DNA of 40,703 nucleotides. Source: Glaciecola sp034112105 (lineage in GTDB: Bacteria > Pseudomonadota > Gammaproteobacteria > Enterobacterales > Alteromonadaceae). Positions 8,896 to 17,390 of the stretch are shown here, piece after piece (the first letter of the stretch is position 1; each line of letters starts with the position of its first letter). Under the pieces are notes generated by a model that worked only from the letters and a program-made list of their open reading frames with translations, was not told the DNA's origin and did no database searches. The translations under genes were made by a program, and so were the position numbers. The stretch covers positions 1 to 40,703 of the forward strand of contig JAWUVZ010000077.1 of the NCBI GenBank assembly GCA_034112105.1. Reading direction: 5' to 3'.

Positions 8896-9590
8896 GAGAC
8901 GTCAGATTTCCAGCGATAACCCATACCATACACCGTTTCAACACGGTCAAAAGAAGGGTCAACTTGCACAAATTTTTTTCTTATTCGTTTAATATGTGAG
9001 GTAATAGTGGTGTCATCAACAACCATTTTCGATTCATCCATTAACTGTTGTCGACTTTTCACATGCCCTGCATATTTGGCAATCGCGTATAGCATCCAAA
9101 ACTCAGTGACGGTTAAATCAATAAACTGCCTATTCCATTTTACCGTCATGCGTTTAGCGTCCACGACTAAATTACCCAACTGGATAAGGTCTGATGCCAC
9201 TTGGGGTTGATTTAATAATTCAGTACGTCTAAACAGTGCCGCAATGCGAGCCAATAAATGAGGCAAACTGATATCCTTGGTTAGATAATCATCTGCTCCC
9301 ATTCTTAAACCACATATTGTGTCGTAATCATTGTCGCGCGCTGTCAAAAAGATAATAGGTAAGGTTTTAGACAGGCTACGCAAGGTTTGACAGACAGCAA
9401 AACCGCCGTCAATTTCATCCGCTAAACCTATATCCACAATTGCTAAATCAGGAAGTCTTTTTGCAAAGGCAATTTCCGCTTCCTGCCTATTTGAATATGC
9501 TTTTACTGCATAGCCTTGCTTAGCCAAAGCCGAGACGTAGTTGTCTCTAAGCGCTCGGTCGTCTTCAACTAAAGCAATTTGCTTCGACAT
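8892..9590 (-). CDS. pdsR: OmpR-family response regulator, dedicated-sortase-system type (PdsR-like)
   Basis: The 232-residue protein has a receiver domain (acidic pair E9/D10/D11, phospho-acceptor Asp53 in AIVDIG, Thr83, Lys105) and a winged-helix DNA-binding domain (about 137-230, ending VETVYGMGYRWK). It would be phosphorylated by the overlapping kinase PdsS and control transcription. The start ATG follows AAAGGTG at good spacing. The gene is divergent from the OmpA-like pdsO; the shared 207-bp region carries a regular direct-repeat array that is a natural candidate for its binding site. The response-regulator call is certain; assignment to the sortase-linked subfamily rests on the kinase and PdsO neighbours. 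Confidence 0.85.
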   Translation of the reverse strand: MSKQIALVEDDRALRDNYVSALAKQGYAVKAYSNRQEAEIAFAKRLPDLAIVDIGLADEIDGGFAVCQTLRSLSKTLPIIFLTARDNDYDTICGLRMGADDYLTKDISLPHLLARIAALFRRTELLNQPQVASDLIQLGNLVVDAKRMTVKWNRQFIDLTVTEFWMLYAIAKYAGHVKSRQQLMDESKMVVDDTTITSHIKRIRKKFVQVDPSFDRVETVYGMGYRWKSDVS

Positions 9591-9673
9591 AACACACCTT
9601 TAATTTAAAGAGTTGAGCTTAACTATATAGAAAATTACGATGGGTTAAAGCCTTTGCTAGCAATTTCCATTTT

Positions 9674-9725
9674 TTCGCCACAATTGACCTCAACATTGCC
9701 ACTTTTTCTCCCCTAAGTTGCCACT
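9674..9725. promoter_or_regulatory. Direct-repeat array between pdsR and pdsO, candidate PdsR sites
   Basis: TTCGCCAC (9674), TTGCCACT (9696) and TTGCCACT (9718) share a GCCAC core at 21-22 bp spacing. Weaker half-sites TTGACCTC (9684) and TTCTCCCC (9706) fall between them, giving a 10/12/10/12-bp rhythm. This regular same-strand pattern is typical of OmpR-family binding and lies 73-124 bp before the pdsO start. Confidence 0.5.
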
Positions 9726-9797
9726 AATTTTTTGTTTAATGACATGGCGATTCAAAACCACTTTTAAAAACAAACTTAAAAATATTTGGAGAAATAC

Positions 9798-10682
9798 ATG
9801 AAAATAACAGTTAACAAAACCAACGCCAATAGATTGAATAAAATCACCTTAGCGATCGCTTTTTCCAGTTTAGTGAGTGTCTCTGGATTTTCAGTTGCAA
9901 AGGCCTCCTCAAACGAACAGATAACTGCAATGACAAAAAATGCACAGGACCTTAAAAGTATCGATCTTAAAAGTATCGATCTTAAAAGTACCGATCTTAA
10001 AAGTATCGATCTTAAAAGTATCGATCTTAAAAGTAATGAAGCTGAAAATAATGCGATAGGATTAGGCTCCGGCATTGTATTTGGTGCAGTCGTTGCCGGC
10101 CCCATTGGTGGCGCAATAGCAGGCATATTTGGCTTATTTATTGCCGATGACATCAATGATGAGAATCGTTTAGCGCTAACCAAAGAAGAGTTAAATAACA
10201 AGAATCAAGAACTGCTCGCATTGCAGCAGAATTATCAGGATTCGATAATCTCAGCGAATCAACAAATTGCAGCTATGGACATTGCAATGACTCAAGCAAC
10301 TCAACAGGTAACGCCAACGCTTGAAGCAAATATTCAATTTAAAACCGCCTCTTTTTTAGTTGAAGACCATTACAAGTCGCAACTTGATGCCCTAGCAAGT
10401 GAATTACGCAAAAATCCTAGGTTAACAATTGAACTGTCTGGTTTTGCTGATCAACGAGGCGAGTCGGCCTATAACCAAGTGCTATCCCAACAACGCGCTA
10501 AGTCGGTAAAAGACTACTTAGTGAGTCAGTTCGTGAATACAAATCAGGTACTAACCCAATCATTTGGTGAGTCTGAACGAGTAAGTGAAAGTAACAGCTT
10601 TGAAGATAACTTTTTCGACCGTCGAGTGTTGTTAAAAGTAAGCAAAAAATCAGCAGAAATGACAGCGGCGTATCGACTTTAA
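9798..10682 (+). CDS. pdsO: Sortase-associated OmpA-like envelope protein (PdsO-like)
   Basis: This 294-residue protein is read from the ATG at 9798, which has GGAG six bases upstream; an in-frame TTG at 9786 is rejected. The order is: signal peptide (1-36, ending AKA), six tandem DLKSI-type pentapeptides (51-80), a glycine-zipper hydrophobic segment (about 87-115), a helical or coiled region (about 122-165), and a C-terminal OmpA-like domain (about 178-286). GFADQRG and LSQQRA carry the Asp and Arg that bind peptidoglycan in this fold. It likely links a membrane-inserted zipper to the cell wall. The combination of zipper, helix and OmpA domain beside a PdsR/PdsS pair fits the family named PdsO, whose function is unknown. 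No sortase or sortase target is adjacent. It is probably controlled by PdsR through the upstream repeats. Confidence 0.75.
   Translation: MKITVNKTNANRLNKITLAIAFSSLVSVSGFSVAKASSNEQITAMTKNAQDLKSIDLKSIDLKSTDLKSIDLKSIDLKSNEAENNAIGLGSGIVFGAVVAGPIGGAIAGIFGLFIADDINDENRLALTKEELNNKNQELLALQQNYQDSIISANQQIAAMDIAMTQATQQVTPTLEANIQFKTASFLVEDHYKSQLDALASELRKNPRLTIELSGFADQRGESAYNQVLSQQRAKSVKDYLVSQFVNTNQVLTQSFGESERVSESNSFEDNFFDRRVLLKVSKKSAEMTAAYRL
9948..10037 (+). repeat. Six 15-bp tandem repeats inside pdsO
   Basis: The unit GATCTTAAAAGTATC occurs six times without gaps, with only a GAC start in copy 1, a C in copy 3 and a diverged end in copy 6. It encodes DLKSI, DLKSI, DLKST, DLKSI, DLKSI, DLKSN. Fifteen bases per unit keep the frame, so copy number could vary between strains without inactivating the gene. 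Confidence 0.95.
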
Positions 10683-10697
10683 AAACTAAGATAAAGT

Positions 10698-10721
10698 AAA
10701 AAGCAAGCGTACTTGCTTTTT
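10698..10721. terminator. Bidirectional terminator between pdsO and dsbC
   Basis: AAAAAGCAAG and CTTGCTTTTT form a perfect 10-bp stem with a CGTA loop. It has A-rich and T-rich flanks on opposite sides, so it can serve both convergent genes, 16 bp after the pdsO stop and 8 bp past the dsbC stop. Confidence 0.85.
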
Positions 10722-10728
10722 AGATATA

Positions 10729-11508
10729 TTACGCTTTCTGAGCGGCTTTAAGCGCTAGCAATAGAGACTGTGCAGGCTGATAACCTGGGACGACTGTACC
10801 GTCAGGCATAATAATATTTGGCGTACCGTTTACGCCAATTGCCTTGCCAAAGTTATATTGATCAGCAACTTGATTCTCGCATGACGTGCTAGCAACATTT
10901 CCACCGGCTTTGGCTTTGGTCATTGCTTCCTGCGGATTTTCAGAACACCAAATCGAAACAGCATCACGGTAAACTTGACTGTTAATACCTTGCCTTGGGA
11001 AAGCAAGATAGCGAACCGTAATTCCTAAATCATTAAGGATATCCATCTCGTTATGAAGCTTGCGGCAGTATCCGCAAGTTGCATCGGTAAATACATTAAT
11101 GACGTATTTTTCTTTTTTGGATTTAAATTCAATTGCAGAATCTTTGAATCGCTCGATGCCTTGCAAACGGTACTTCTGTAATGCTGCACCCGTTTCATCG
11201 ACAATTTCATCGCCAACGCGATAGATTCGAGCACTTAGAAAATATTCACCATTGTCACTAGCATAAAAAATACCCGTATTTGTATTAATCTGTAACAAAC
11301 CAGGTACATTTGAATCCGCCACTGATATTATTTTAAAGGTTAGCTTTTGCTCAAAAGTTCTAATCAACTCAGTATGTTTTTCGGAAGGGCCGGCTTGAGC
11401 AGTACTGTCTTGCACAGCATTAACCCGGGCCGAAAACACAAAGACAGATAACATAGCTGATACAAAAACAAGCTTCGATGCTATTTTTAATTTATTGACA
11501 TAATTCAT
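10729..11508 (-). CDS. dsbC: Thiol:disulfide interchange protein DsbC
   Basis: DsbC is a periplasmic disulfide isomerase that reshuffles wrong disulfides and is kept reduced by DsbD. I start it at the ATG at 11508 (259 residues), giving a clean signal peptide (MNYVNKLK..., cleavage near VNA); the TTG ten codons upstream has no support. After an N-terminal dimerisation domain (about 40-100) comes the thioredoxin fold with active-site C145-G-Y-C148, the FPRQG strand near 170, a second structural Cys pair (about C188 and C210) and the cis-Pro loop GTPNI near 229-233. The length is slightly above the usual 235 or so. It follows xerD on the same strand, a synteny seen in enterobacteria. Confidence 0.93.
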   Translation of the reverse strand: MNYVNKLKIASKLVFVSAMLSVFVFSARVNAVQDSTAQAGPSEKHTELIRTFEQKLTFKIISVADSNVPGLLQINTNTGIFYASDNGEYFLSARIYRVGDEIVDETGAALQKYRLQGIERFKDSAIEFKSKKEKYVINVFTDATCGYCRKLHNEMDILNDLGITVRYLAFPRQGINSQVYRDAVSIWCSENPQEAMTKAKAGGNVASTSCENQVADQYNFGKAIGVNGTPNIIMPDGTVVPGYQPAQSLLLALKAAQKA

Positions 11509-11661
11509 ATAAAGCCCCAAAAAAATACTGTATAACAATTAATTTTAAATTAATTAATTCAAAATATAAAGACCGTTGTTGTTTGTAAAAACATTCAATG
11601 TTGCTGCAGAAATGAATGGCTTACCAAAAACGCCTCACTAGAAAGACACGATGGCACAAAT

Positions 11662-12606
11662 TCATCCTCTAGGATGATGCTTTTTTACCAAAGATTGAAG
11701 TCTTTCAGTCGCAACATGGGTATAAATTTGCGTTGTAGACAAGTCACTGTGCCCTAATAACATTTGTACTACGCGCAAATCAGCTCCGTGGTTTAGCAAA
11801 TGGGTAGCAAATGCATGTCTTAACGTATGCGGTGACAAATGAACCTGAATACCAGCTTGCTTTGCGTGCAATTTTATACGATGCCAAAAAGTCTGTCTCG
11901 TCATCGTTGTGCCGCGCTTGCTCGGAAAAATAGTATTACTTGGTTTGCTTAATAATTGCGGGCGCCATTCTTTCAAATAGCCTGCTAAACAATCAATTGC
12001 AACTTCACCTAAGGGGACTAAACGCTCTTTATTTCCTTTACCCATGACTCTGATAACACCCTGTAACAAACTCACTTCGTTCATTTGCAAATTGACTAAT
12101 TCTGACACTCGAATACCAGTGGCATATAATACTTCTAGCATCGCTTTGTCGCGAGCATTAATAGGGTCGTCATCATTAGGAGCTGCTAATAAGTCGTCTA
12201 CTTGTTGTTCCGTTAATGTGCTGGGCAGGTAACTTGGTAGTTTAGGATTACTTACGCCCTGGGTCGGATTATCCACTCGCCATTTTTTTATAATTGCGTA
12301 CTTGAAAAAAGATCGTGATGTACTCAAGAATCTTGATGTTGACCGTTGCGATAATTTTTCTTCAAAACGCAATGTTAAGAAAGCTTGAATATCCTCTTTG
12401 TGAACTGAAACCAAAGCACTTTTATCTATTGAGTTGCGTTGTAAAAAGAGAGAAAATTTGGTGAGATCACTTCTGTAAGCTTCTGCAGTATTTTCACTCA
12501 GCCCCTTTTCAATCCACAACATACTAATAAAATCGTTAATAGCAATTTCGTTTTCCGCTGACAAAATAGCTTTTTCTTTTATACCACTAGTAACCTGTCT
12601 CTTCAT
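11662..12606 (-). CDS. xerD: Tyrosine recombinase XerD
   Basis: XerD with XerC resolves chromosome dimers at dif under FtsK control. The 314-residue protein shows the N-terminal SAM-like core-binding domain (about 22-110) and the catalytic domain with R166 (TGIRVSEL), K190, H260-x-x-R263 (HTLRHAFATH), H286 (LGHSDLS) and the nucleophile Y295 (TQIYTHV). The C-terminus (KKHHPRG) matches E. coli XerD closely, which separates it from XerC. The N-terminus is about 16 residues longer than in E. coli. Its ATG directly follows the djlA stop (TAAATG), so translation is probably coupled. It is a housekeeping gene, with no sign of a mobile-element integrase. Confidence 0.94.
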   Translation of the reverse strand: MKRQVTSGIKEKAILSAENEIAINDFISMLWIEKGLSENTAEAYRSDLTKFSLFLQRNSIDKSALVSVHKEDIQAFLTLRFEEKLSQRSTSRFLSTSRSFFKYAIIKKWRVDNPTQGVSNPKLPSYLPSTLTEQQVDDLLAAPNDDDPINARDKAMLEVLYATGIRVSELVNLQMNEVSLLQGVIRVMGKGNKERLVPLGEVAIDCLAGYLKEWRPQLLSKPSNTIFPSKRGTTMTRQTFWHRIKLHAKQAGIQVHLSPHTLRHAFATHLLNHGADLRVVQMLLGHSDLSTTQIYTHVATERLQSLVKKHHPRG

Positions 12607-13503
12607 TTAAAAATGCTTATGTTTACGAACTAACTCGTAGGCGGCTTGAATATCTTGAGCTTTCTGTTTGGCAAGTTCAAGAGCCTGCGCAGGCAGCCCT
12701 TTGGATGCGACTTTATCAGGATGATGCATTGACATTTGTTTGCGATACGCTTTTTTAATCAACTTTGAATCATCCCCTTCTTTAATGCCTAATATCTTAA
12801 ACGCATCCTCCAATTCAGCCTTTGCAGAATATGAACTAGAATCTGCATATTGATTTTGTTGGCGTCCTTGTTGATGCCTTTGTCTATATCTGCCCTGCTG
12901 TCGGCGGTGATTGTCTGTTTGCGATCTACCATTGCGGAAGCGTTGTTCTGCCTCAAATGTCATTATCAAGAAATCGAGTTCTACTCGTCTAAAACCTAGC
13001 GCCCTAGCAACTTTTTCTAACAATGTATATTGGGTAGCACCCAGCTTTTTGTGCGCGCAGGACGCTTGAATTAATATCTCTAAATAAATGTGCAGCACAT
13101 CTCGTCGCGCATGACATTGTTCTTTAAATTGTTGAAGCATGTCGACAATCGCAAAATCGCGTTGTTTACCGTCCCGAAACGCTTGCTGAGCTTCTAATCG
13201 GACGTCACCGGTTAAGTCCATTTCATCCATCAACGCGGATGCTACCTGAATATCCTCTGGAGTGACTATACCGTCCGACTTTGCAATATGACCTAACGCA
13301 GAAAACAAACTATGAAAGAAAACGGCTTGTTGCTGAATTTCATCTGATGTCGTGAAAAAGCGAGCAAAACCGCCTTTCTGCGAAAAGTCTTTACTATACG
13401 TTGTATCGAATATGTGGCCAACTATCAGACCTAATACGGCACCCGCAATTCGGCCAAACATAAAACCTAAAAGTACACCAACAACTTTTCCCCATATTTG
13501 CAT
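12607..13503 (-). CDS. djlA: Membrane-anchored co-chaperone DjlA (DnaJ-like)
   Basis: DjlA is a type III J-protein that stimulates DnaK at the inner membrane. Read from the ATG at 13503 it has 298 residues and begins MQIWGKVVG, as family members do; a GTG seven codons upstream is less likely. One glycine-rich membrane segment lies at about 6-30, followed by a TerB-like helical domain (about 45-190), a Gln/Arg-rich low-complexity linker (about 195-225) and a C-terminal J domain with the essential HPD (MSMHHPDK). It is divergent from lptD, as in E. coli, and is followed immediately by xerD. Confidence 0.92.
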   Translation of the reverse strand: MQIWGKVVGVLLGFMFGRIAGAVLGLIVGHIFDTTYSKDFSQKGGFARFFTTSDEIQQQAVFFHSLFSALGHIAKSDGIVTPEDIQVASALMDEMDLTGDVRLEAQQAFRDGKQRDFAIVDMLQQFKEQCHARRDVLHIYLEILIQASCAHKKLGATQYTLLEKVARALGFRRVELDFLIMTFEAEQRFRNGRSQTDNHRRQQGRYRQRHQQGRQQNQYADSSSYSAKAELEDAFKILGIKEGDDSKLIKKAYRKQMSMHHPDKVASKGLPAQALELAKQKAQDIQAAYELVRKHKHF

Positions 13504-13842
13504 ATTTTCATTGCCCTCTGGCACGTTTATTTGAAATATTTATCACAGATTACTCTAAATTCAAGGAGTAATGAGGTAAAAATCGAGCTCATTATTTATT
13601 TTACGCCTAAATTAGCTGTAATTTTCGGCATTTTACAAAAAAAAACGTATTTATTGGCCATTTCCCAACAATATAGTTGGTTATTCTCCCTCAAAGCATT
13701 AAAATTTATGGCCATTTGAATGTTATGTAAAATAAAGCGTCAAAATTCTGAGTGTTTAGATGCTAAAGCATCCGTATGCAAAAATTAGTATTGGCTTAAA
13801 GAGCCTGAGACTAGCTAAAAAGGTTACCTAAAAAATCATTTA
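13504..13842. other. Divergent djlA-lptD intergenic region
   Basis: This 339-bp AT-rich stretch must hold the promoters of djlA and the lptD operon. I see a near-palindrome GATGCT-AA-AGCATC at 13759-13772 and a repeated TGGCCATTT in two places. No convincing sigma-E promoter was found, although E. coli lptD has one: a TCTGA is present near 13746 but without a matching -35. The frames in it are short and look non-coding. Confidence 0.6.
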
Positions 13843-16056
13843 ATGATCAAATTTTTTTCTATTATCACGCTCAGTATCAGTGCATTTGTTGTAAGTGCGC
13901 AGAGCACTGAGTTGTGCATACCCCAAAACGCTCAATTTGACCCTTCGCTGTTAACCACAAACAAACAAATCAGCGTGAGTTCTGACGTTGCTCAGATGAT
14001 TCAAAACAGTTCAGCTTTATTCAATGGTAACGTTACCATTACAAGTCCAAATTCAATGATTAATGCCGATGTTGCACAGATAGACAATAACGGCAAACAA
14101 GTCACCGCTAGTGGCGATGTGCTTTATCGTGACCAAGCACTGCAAGTCGAAAGTCAAGGCGTTGAATTAAATAGCGAACTCAAGTTATTACAAATGCAAG
14201 ATACTGAGTACCAGTTTAAGAACATTTCTGGGCGAGGCTCTGCCGATTTGCTTTCGCTTTCTGGTGAGCAGGGCTTGCGTTTAGAACAAGTTTCATTTAC
14301 GACTTGCCCAAAAGGTGGCGAAGATTGGAAAATGTTTGCAAGTGAAATAATCATTGGTAAAGACAGCCCATTCGGCGAAGCTTATAACACTAAGTTTTAT
14401 GTTGGCGGTGTACCTGTATTTTGGCTTCCCTATTTTGCGTTTCCAGTGACAGCTGAGCGTCAAAGCGGTTTGTTATTTCCAAATATTGGCAGCTCAAGCC
14501 GCACCGGTGCAGAATATGAACAACCATTGTACTGGAATATTGCGCCTAATTATGATGCAACTATTTCACCAAGAATAATGACTAACCGCGGTATTCAACT
14601 GAAAACAGAGTTTCGCTATTTGTTCAGCCAAAGCCAAGGTGAAGTCCAATTAGAATATTTACCTAAAGATATTGATACTGAAACTCAAGATGAGCGATAT
14701 TTTTATCGCTATTTACATCAAGGAAAAATCAGTGACAACTGGAATCTAAACATTGATTTCAGTGGAATAAGTGACGACAATTATATTGTTGATCTCGGGT
14801 CTGACTATTATAATCGCGCGGACACTCATTTATATCGTCAGCTAGGACTAAGTTACTACTCGCCTAACCTCGATTTCTCATTGAATTTCCGAGATTTCGA
14901 AGTTGTCGGCGATCATCCAGACGTGTATCGTGCATTACCAGAAATGAAACTTAATTATGATACTGACTTAGGAGAATATATTGATTTTACGCTAGCGAGT
15001 GAAGCGGCGTATTTTGAAAACTCACTTGAGTCAAAACCCAATGCTTTTCGGGTTCATATTGAACCTAGTTTGTCATTGCCGTATCAGCGCGCTTGGGGTG
15101 AATTATTAGCAGAAGTTAGTGTATTACAAACCTATTATGAACAAGAATTGCCAGAGGGCTCAGTGGGTGAGTTGGACGAAAGTGTTAGCAGAACGATCGG
15201 ACAAGGACGATTATACGGTTCACTTATTTTCGAAAAAGAGGACTTAGTACTTGATAATAAGTACTTACTTACCATCGAACCCAAAGCGCAGTATCTTTAC
15301 ACTAGCTTCGAAGAGCAAGACAATATAGGTCTGTATGATACGACGCCCCTGTTGACTACCTTTAATAATTTGTTCCGAGGTCAGGAATTTACTGGTTTGG
15401 ATCGAATTAACGACAACAATCAATTTACTCTGGGTGCCACGGCTAGATTAGTAGACCAACAAAATAGAGAGAAACTCGTGCTGAGTGTTGGTCAAATATT
15501 TTACTTACAAGACAGTAAATTGATAAGTAGCGTGAGAGAGGAGAAGCGCTCGGCGTTGGCAGCCGAATTTGATTGGCAAGTGAACCAACGCTGGTTTTTG
15601 CACTCTGATATTCAAGTTGCAACGCAAACACAAAAAGTAAAACGTAGTAGTATTGCGACTGAGTACCGTATTGACGATAATAAACTGATTCAGATGAACC
15701 ATCGTTATATTCGTGACCTTTCAGGAGAGGAAATAAACCAATTTGGTGTGACAGCTAGCTGGCCAATAAACCAAAATTGGCATTGGGTGGGACGTTGGTA
15801 TAGAGACGCTCAACGATCAAGAACGACCGAAAGCTTTGCTGGCATTCAGTACGAGAGCTGTTGCTGGGCACTGCGTGTCACTTATCAGCGCAGCCTGAGT
15901 AATCGATTTGATGCTACCGGTTTGCGAACAACCGATGAGTTTGATTCAGGTATAGGCTTACAATTTATTATAAAAGGTATAGGCAGCCGAAGAAGTAATT
16001 CCGATATTTTAGAACAAGGTATGTTTGGTTACCGCCAACCCTATGTTTTAAATTAA
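13843..16056 (+). CDS. lptD: LPS-assembly protein LptD
   Basis: LptD is the outer-membrane beta-barrel that, with the LptE lipoprotein, inserts lipopolysaccharide into the outer leaflet. The 737-residue protein has a signal peptide (about 1-19), an OstA/LptA-like beta-jellyroll (about 40-150) and a long barrel domain. All four cysteines that form the two inter-domain disulfides in E. coli are present: C25, C155 (FTTCPKGG) and the adjacent pair C673-C674 (YESCCWALRV). These disulfides need DsbA/DsbC, and dsbC is 2.4 kb away. The ribosome site is weak. It heads the operon with surA, the periplasmic chaperone needed for LptD folding, 32 bp downstream. Confidence 0.96.
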   Translation: MIKFFSIITLSISAFVVSAQSTELCIPQNAQFDPSLLTTNKQISVSSDVAQMIQNSSALFNGNVTITSPNSMINADVAQIDNNGKQVTASGDVLYRDQALQVESQGVELNSELKLLQMQDTEYQFKNISGRGSADLLSLSGEQGLRLEQVSFTTCPKGGEDWKMFASEIIIGKDSPFGEAYNTKFYVGGVPVFWLPYFAFPVTAERQSGLLFPNIGSSSRTGAEYEQPLYWNIAPNYDATISPRIMTNRGIQLKTEFRYLFSQSQGEVQLEYLPKDIDTETQDERYFYRYLHQGKISDNWNLNIDFSGISDDNYIVDLGSDYYNRADTHLYRQLGLSYYSPNLDFSLNFRDFEVVGDHPDVYRALPEMKLNYDTDLGEYIDFTLASEAAYFENSLESKPNAFRVHIEPSLSLPYQRAWGELLAEVSVLQTYYEQELPEGSVGELDESVSRTIGQGRLYGSLIFEKEDLVLDNKYLLTIEPKAQYLYTSFEEQDNIGLYDTTPLLTTFNNLFRGQEFTGLDRINDNNQFTLGATARLVDQQNREKLVLSVGQIFYLQDSKLISSVREEKRSALAAEFDWQVNQRWFLHSDIQVATQTQKVKRSSIATEYRIDDNKLIQMNHRYIRDLSGEEINQFGVTASWPINQNWHWVGRWYRDAQRSRTTESFAGIQYESCCWALRVTYQRSLSNRFDATGLRTTDEFDSGIGLQFIIKGIGSRRSNSDILEQGMFGYRQPYVLN

Positions 16057-16088
16057 CTAGATTTTGACGTTATATAATTAGAGAAAAT

Positions 16089-17390
16089 ATGAAATACAGA
16101 TTATTAAAAGCAAGCTTACTGAGTGCTTCCGTGCTTTGCAGCATGCTAGCAAACGCGGTTGAAGAAAGACTCGACAAAGTATCTGTCATCGTAGACCAAG
16201 GCGTAATTCTTGAAACTGAAATATCCGAGCTTGTAGATGGGGTGAAACAAGGCGCAGTTGCTCAAGGGCAGGCGTTACCATCGGACAGGGCTTTACGTAC
16301 TCAGGCAATTGAGCGCTTAATTTTAAAGAATTTGCAGATGCAAATGGCAGAACGTATGGGTATTCAAATTAGCGACCCTCAACTTGATCAGACTATCGGT
16401 AATATTGCAAAGGAAGACAATATCAGTGTCGAGCAGTTGCGTGAAAAAGTTCAGGCCGACGGCTTATCATATGAAGTGTATCGCGAAAAAGTACGAGAGG
16501 AATTAATAACGGGTGAAGTGACCCGTGCAAATGTAAGACGTCGTGTTTATATCACACCACAAGAAATCAGTACCTTAGTTAACTTGATCAGCCAACAAGG
16601 TGCAGAACAAGCTGAGTATCGTTTAGGTCACATCCTTATTGCGGTGCCATCAGGCGCCACCGAAGATCAAATTTCTACATCGAGAAAGACTGCTGACAAA
16701 GTTCTTGAACTATTAAACTCTGGGTCTGATTTTACCAAAATTGCTATTGCATCCTCTTCTGGTCCAAAGGCTCTTGAAGGCGGTGACTTGGGTTTTATGA
16801 ATGTTAACTCTATGCCAACGCTGTTTGCTGAAGCAATACAAAGCAAGAAAAAAGACGCCTTGATTGGTCCGTTGCGCAGTGGTGCGGGTTTTCACGTTTT
16901 GAAAATATTAGAATTAAGAGGCGTCGAGACTGTTGAGATCGAAGAAGTCAACGCGCGCCATATTTTAGTGTCTCCATCGATTATTCTTAGCGACCAAAAA
17001 GCAGAGAAGATGCTTAAAGAATTCCGTACTAAGCTTATTGAAGGTGAAGAAGATTTTGGAGAGCTGGCAAAAGAATACTCTGAAGATCCGGGCTCAGCTT
17101 TGAAGGGCGGAGTATTGGGTTGGAATGACCCTAGTATATATGTACCTGAGTTTAAAGAAGCACTTAGTACACTTAAAGAAGATGAATACAGCCAACCAAT
17201 TAGAACTGTTCACGGTTGGCATTTGATACAGTTACTTGAGCGTCGAATTGATGATGCGACAGAAAAACGTAAAGAAGATCGCGCGTATCAATTATTATTT
17301 AACAGAAAATTCAATGAAGAAACCGATACTTGGTTACGTGAAATGCGCGACGGTGCTTACATTGAATTACTTGATAAAAAAGACCTGTAA
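16089..17390 (+). CDS. surA: Periplasmic chaperone and peptidyl-prolyl isomerase SurA
   Basis: SurA escorts outer-membrane proteins, including LptD, across the periplasm to the Bam complex. The 433 residues comprise a signal peptide (1-23, cleavage after ANA), the N-terminal chaperone domain (about 25-170), two parvulin domains (about 175-277 with RLGHILIAVP, and about 286-385 with ARHILVSPS) and a short C-terminal helix that completes the chaperone core. The length is standard. The stop shares a base with the pdxA start (TAATG), so the two are translationally coupled, as is usual in this operon. Confidence 0.96.
   Translation: MKYRLLKASLLSASVLCSMLANAVEERLDKVSVIVDQGVILETEISELVDGVKQGAVAQGQALPSDRALRTQAIERLILKNLQMQMAERMGIQISDPQLDQTIGNIAKEDNISVEQLREKVQADGLSYEVYREKVREELITGEVTRANVRRRVYITPQEISTLVNLISQQGAEQAEYRLGHILIAVPSGATEDQISTSRKTADKVLELLNSGSDFTKIAIASSSGPKALEGGDLGFMNVNSMPTLFAEAIQSKKKDALIGPLRSGAGFHVLKILELRGVETVEIEEVNARHILVSPSIILSDQKAEKMLKEFRTKLIEGEEDFGELAKEYSEDPGSALKGGVLGWNDPSIYVPEFKEALSTLKEDEYSQPIRTVHGWHLIQLLERRIDDATEKRKEDRAYQLLFNRKFNEETDTWLREMRDGAYIELLDKKDL

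Noticed and set aside
9776..10201. Antisense reading frame of 141 codons over pdsO with LLRSILLRSI repeats
   Set aside because: It is the reverse reading of the 15-bp tandem repeat; the plus-strand gene has the signal peptide, ribosome site and OmpA domain.
11662..12606. Tyrosine recombinase as a sign of an integrated element
   Set aside because: Sequence and synteny are those of the housekeeping XerD; no attachment-site repeats or element genes surround it.
13700..13760. Possible sigma-E promoter before lptD
   Set aside because: A TCTGA -10 is present but no GGAACTT-like -35 is found at the needed distance.
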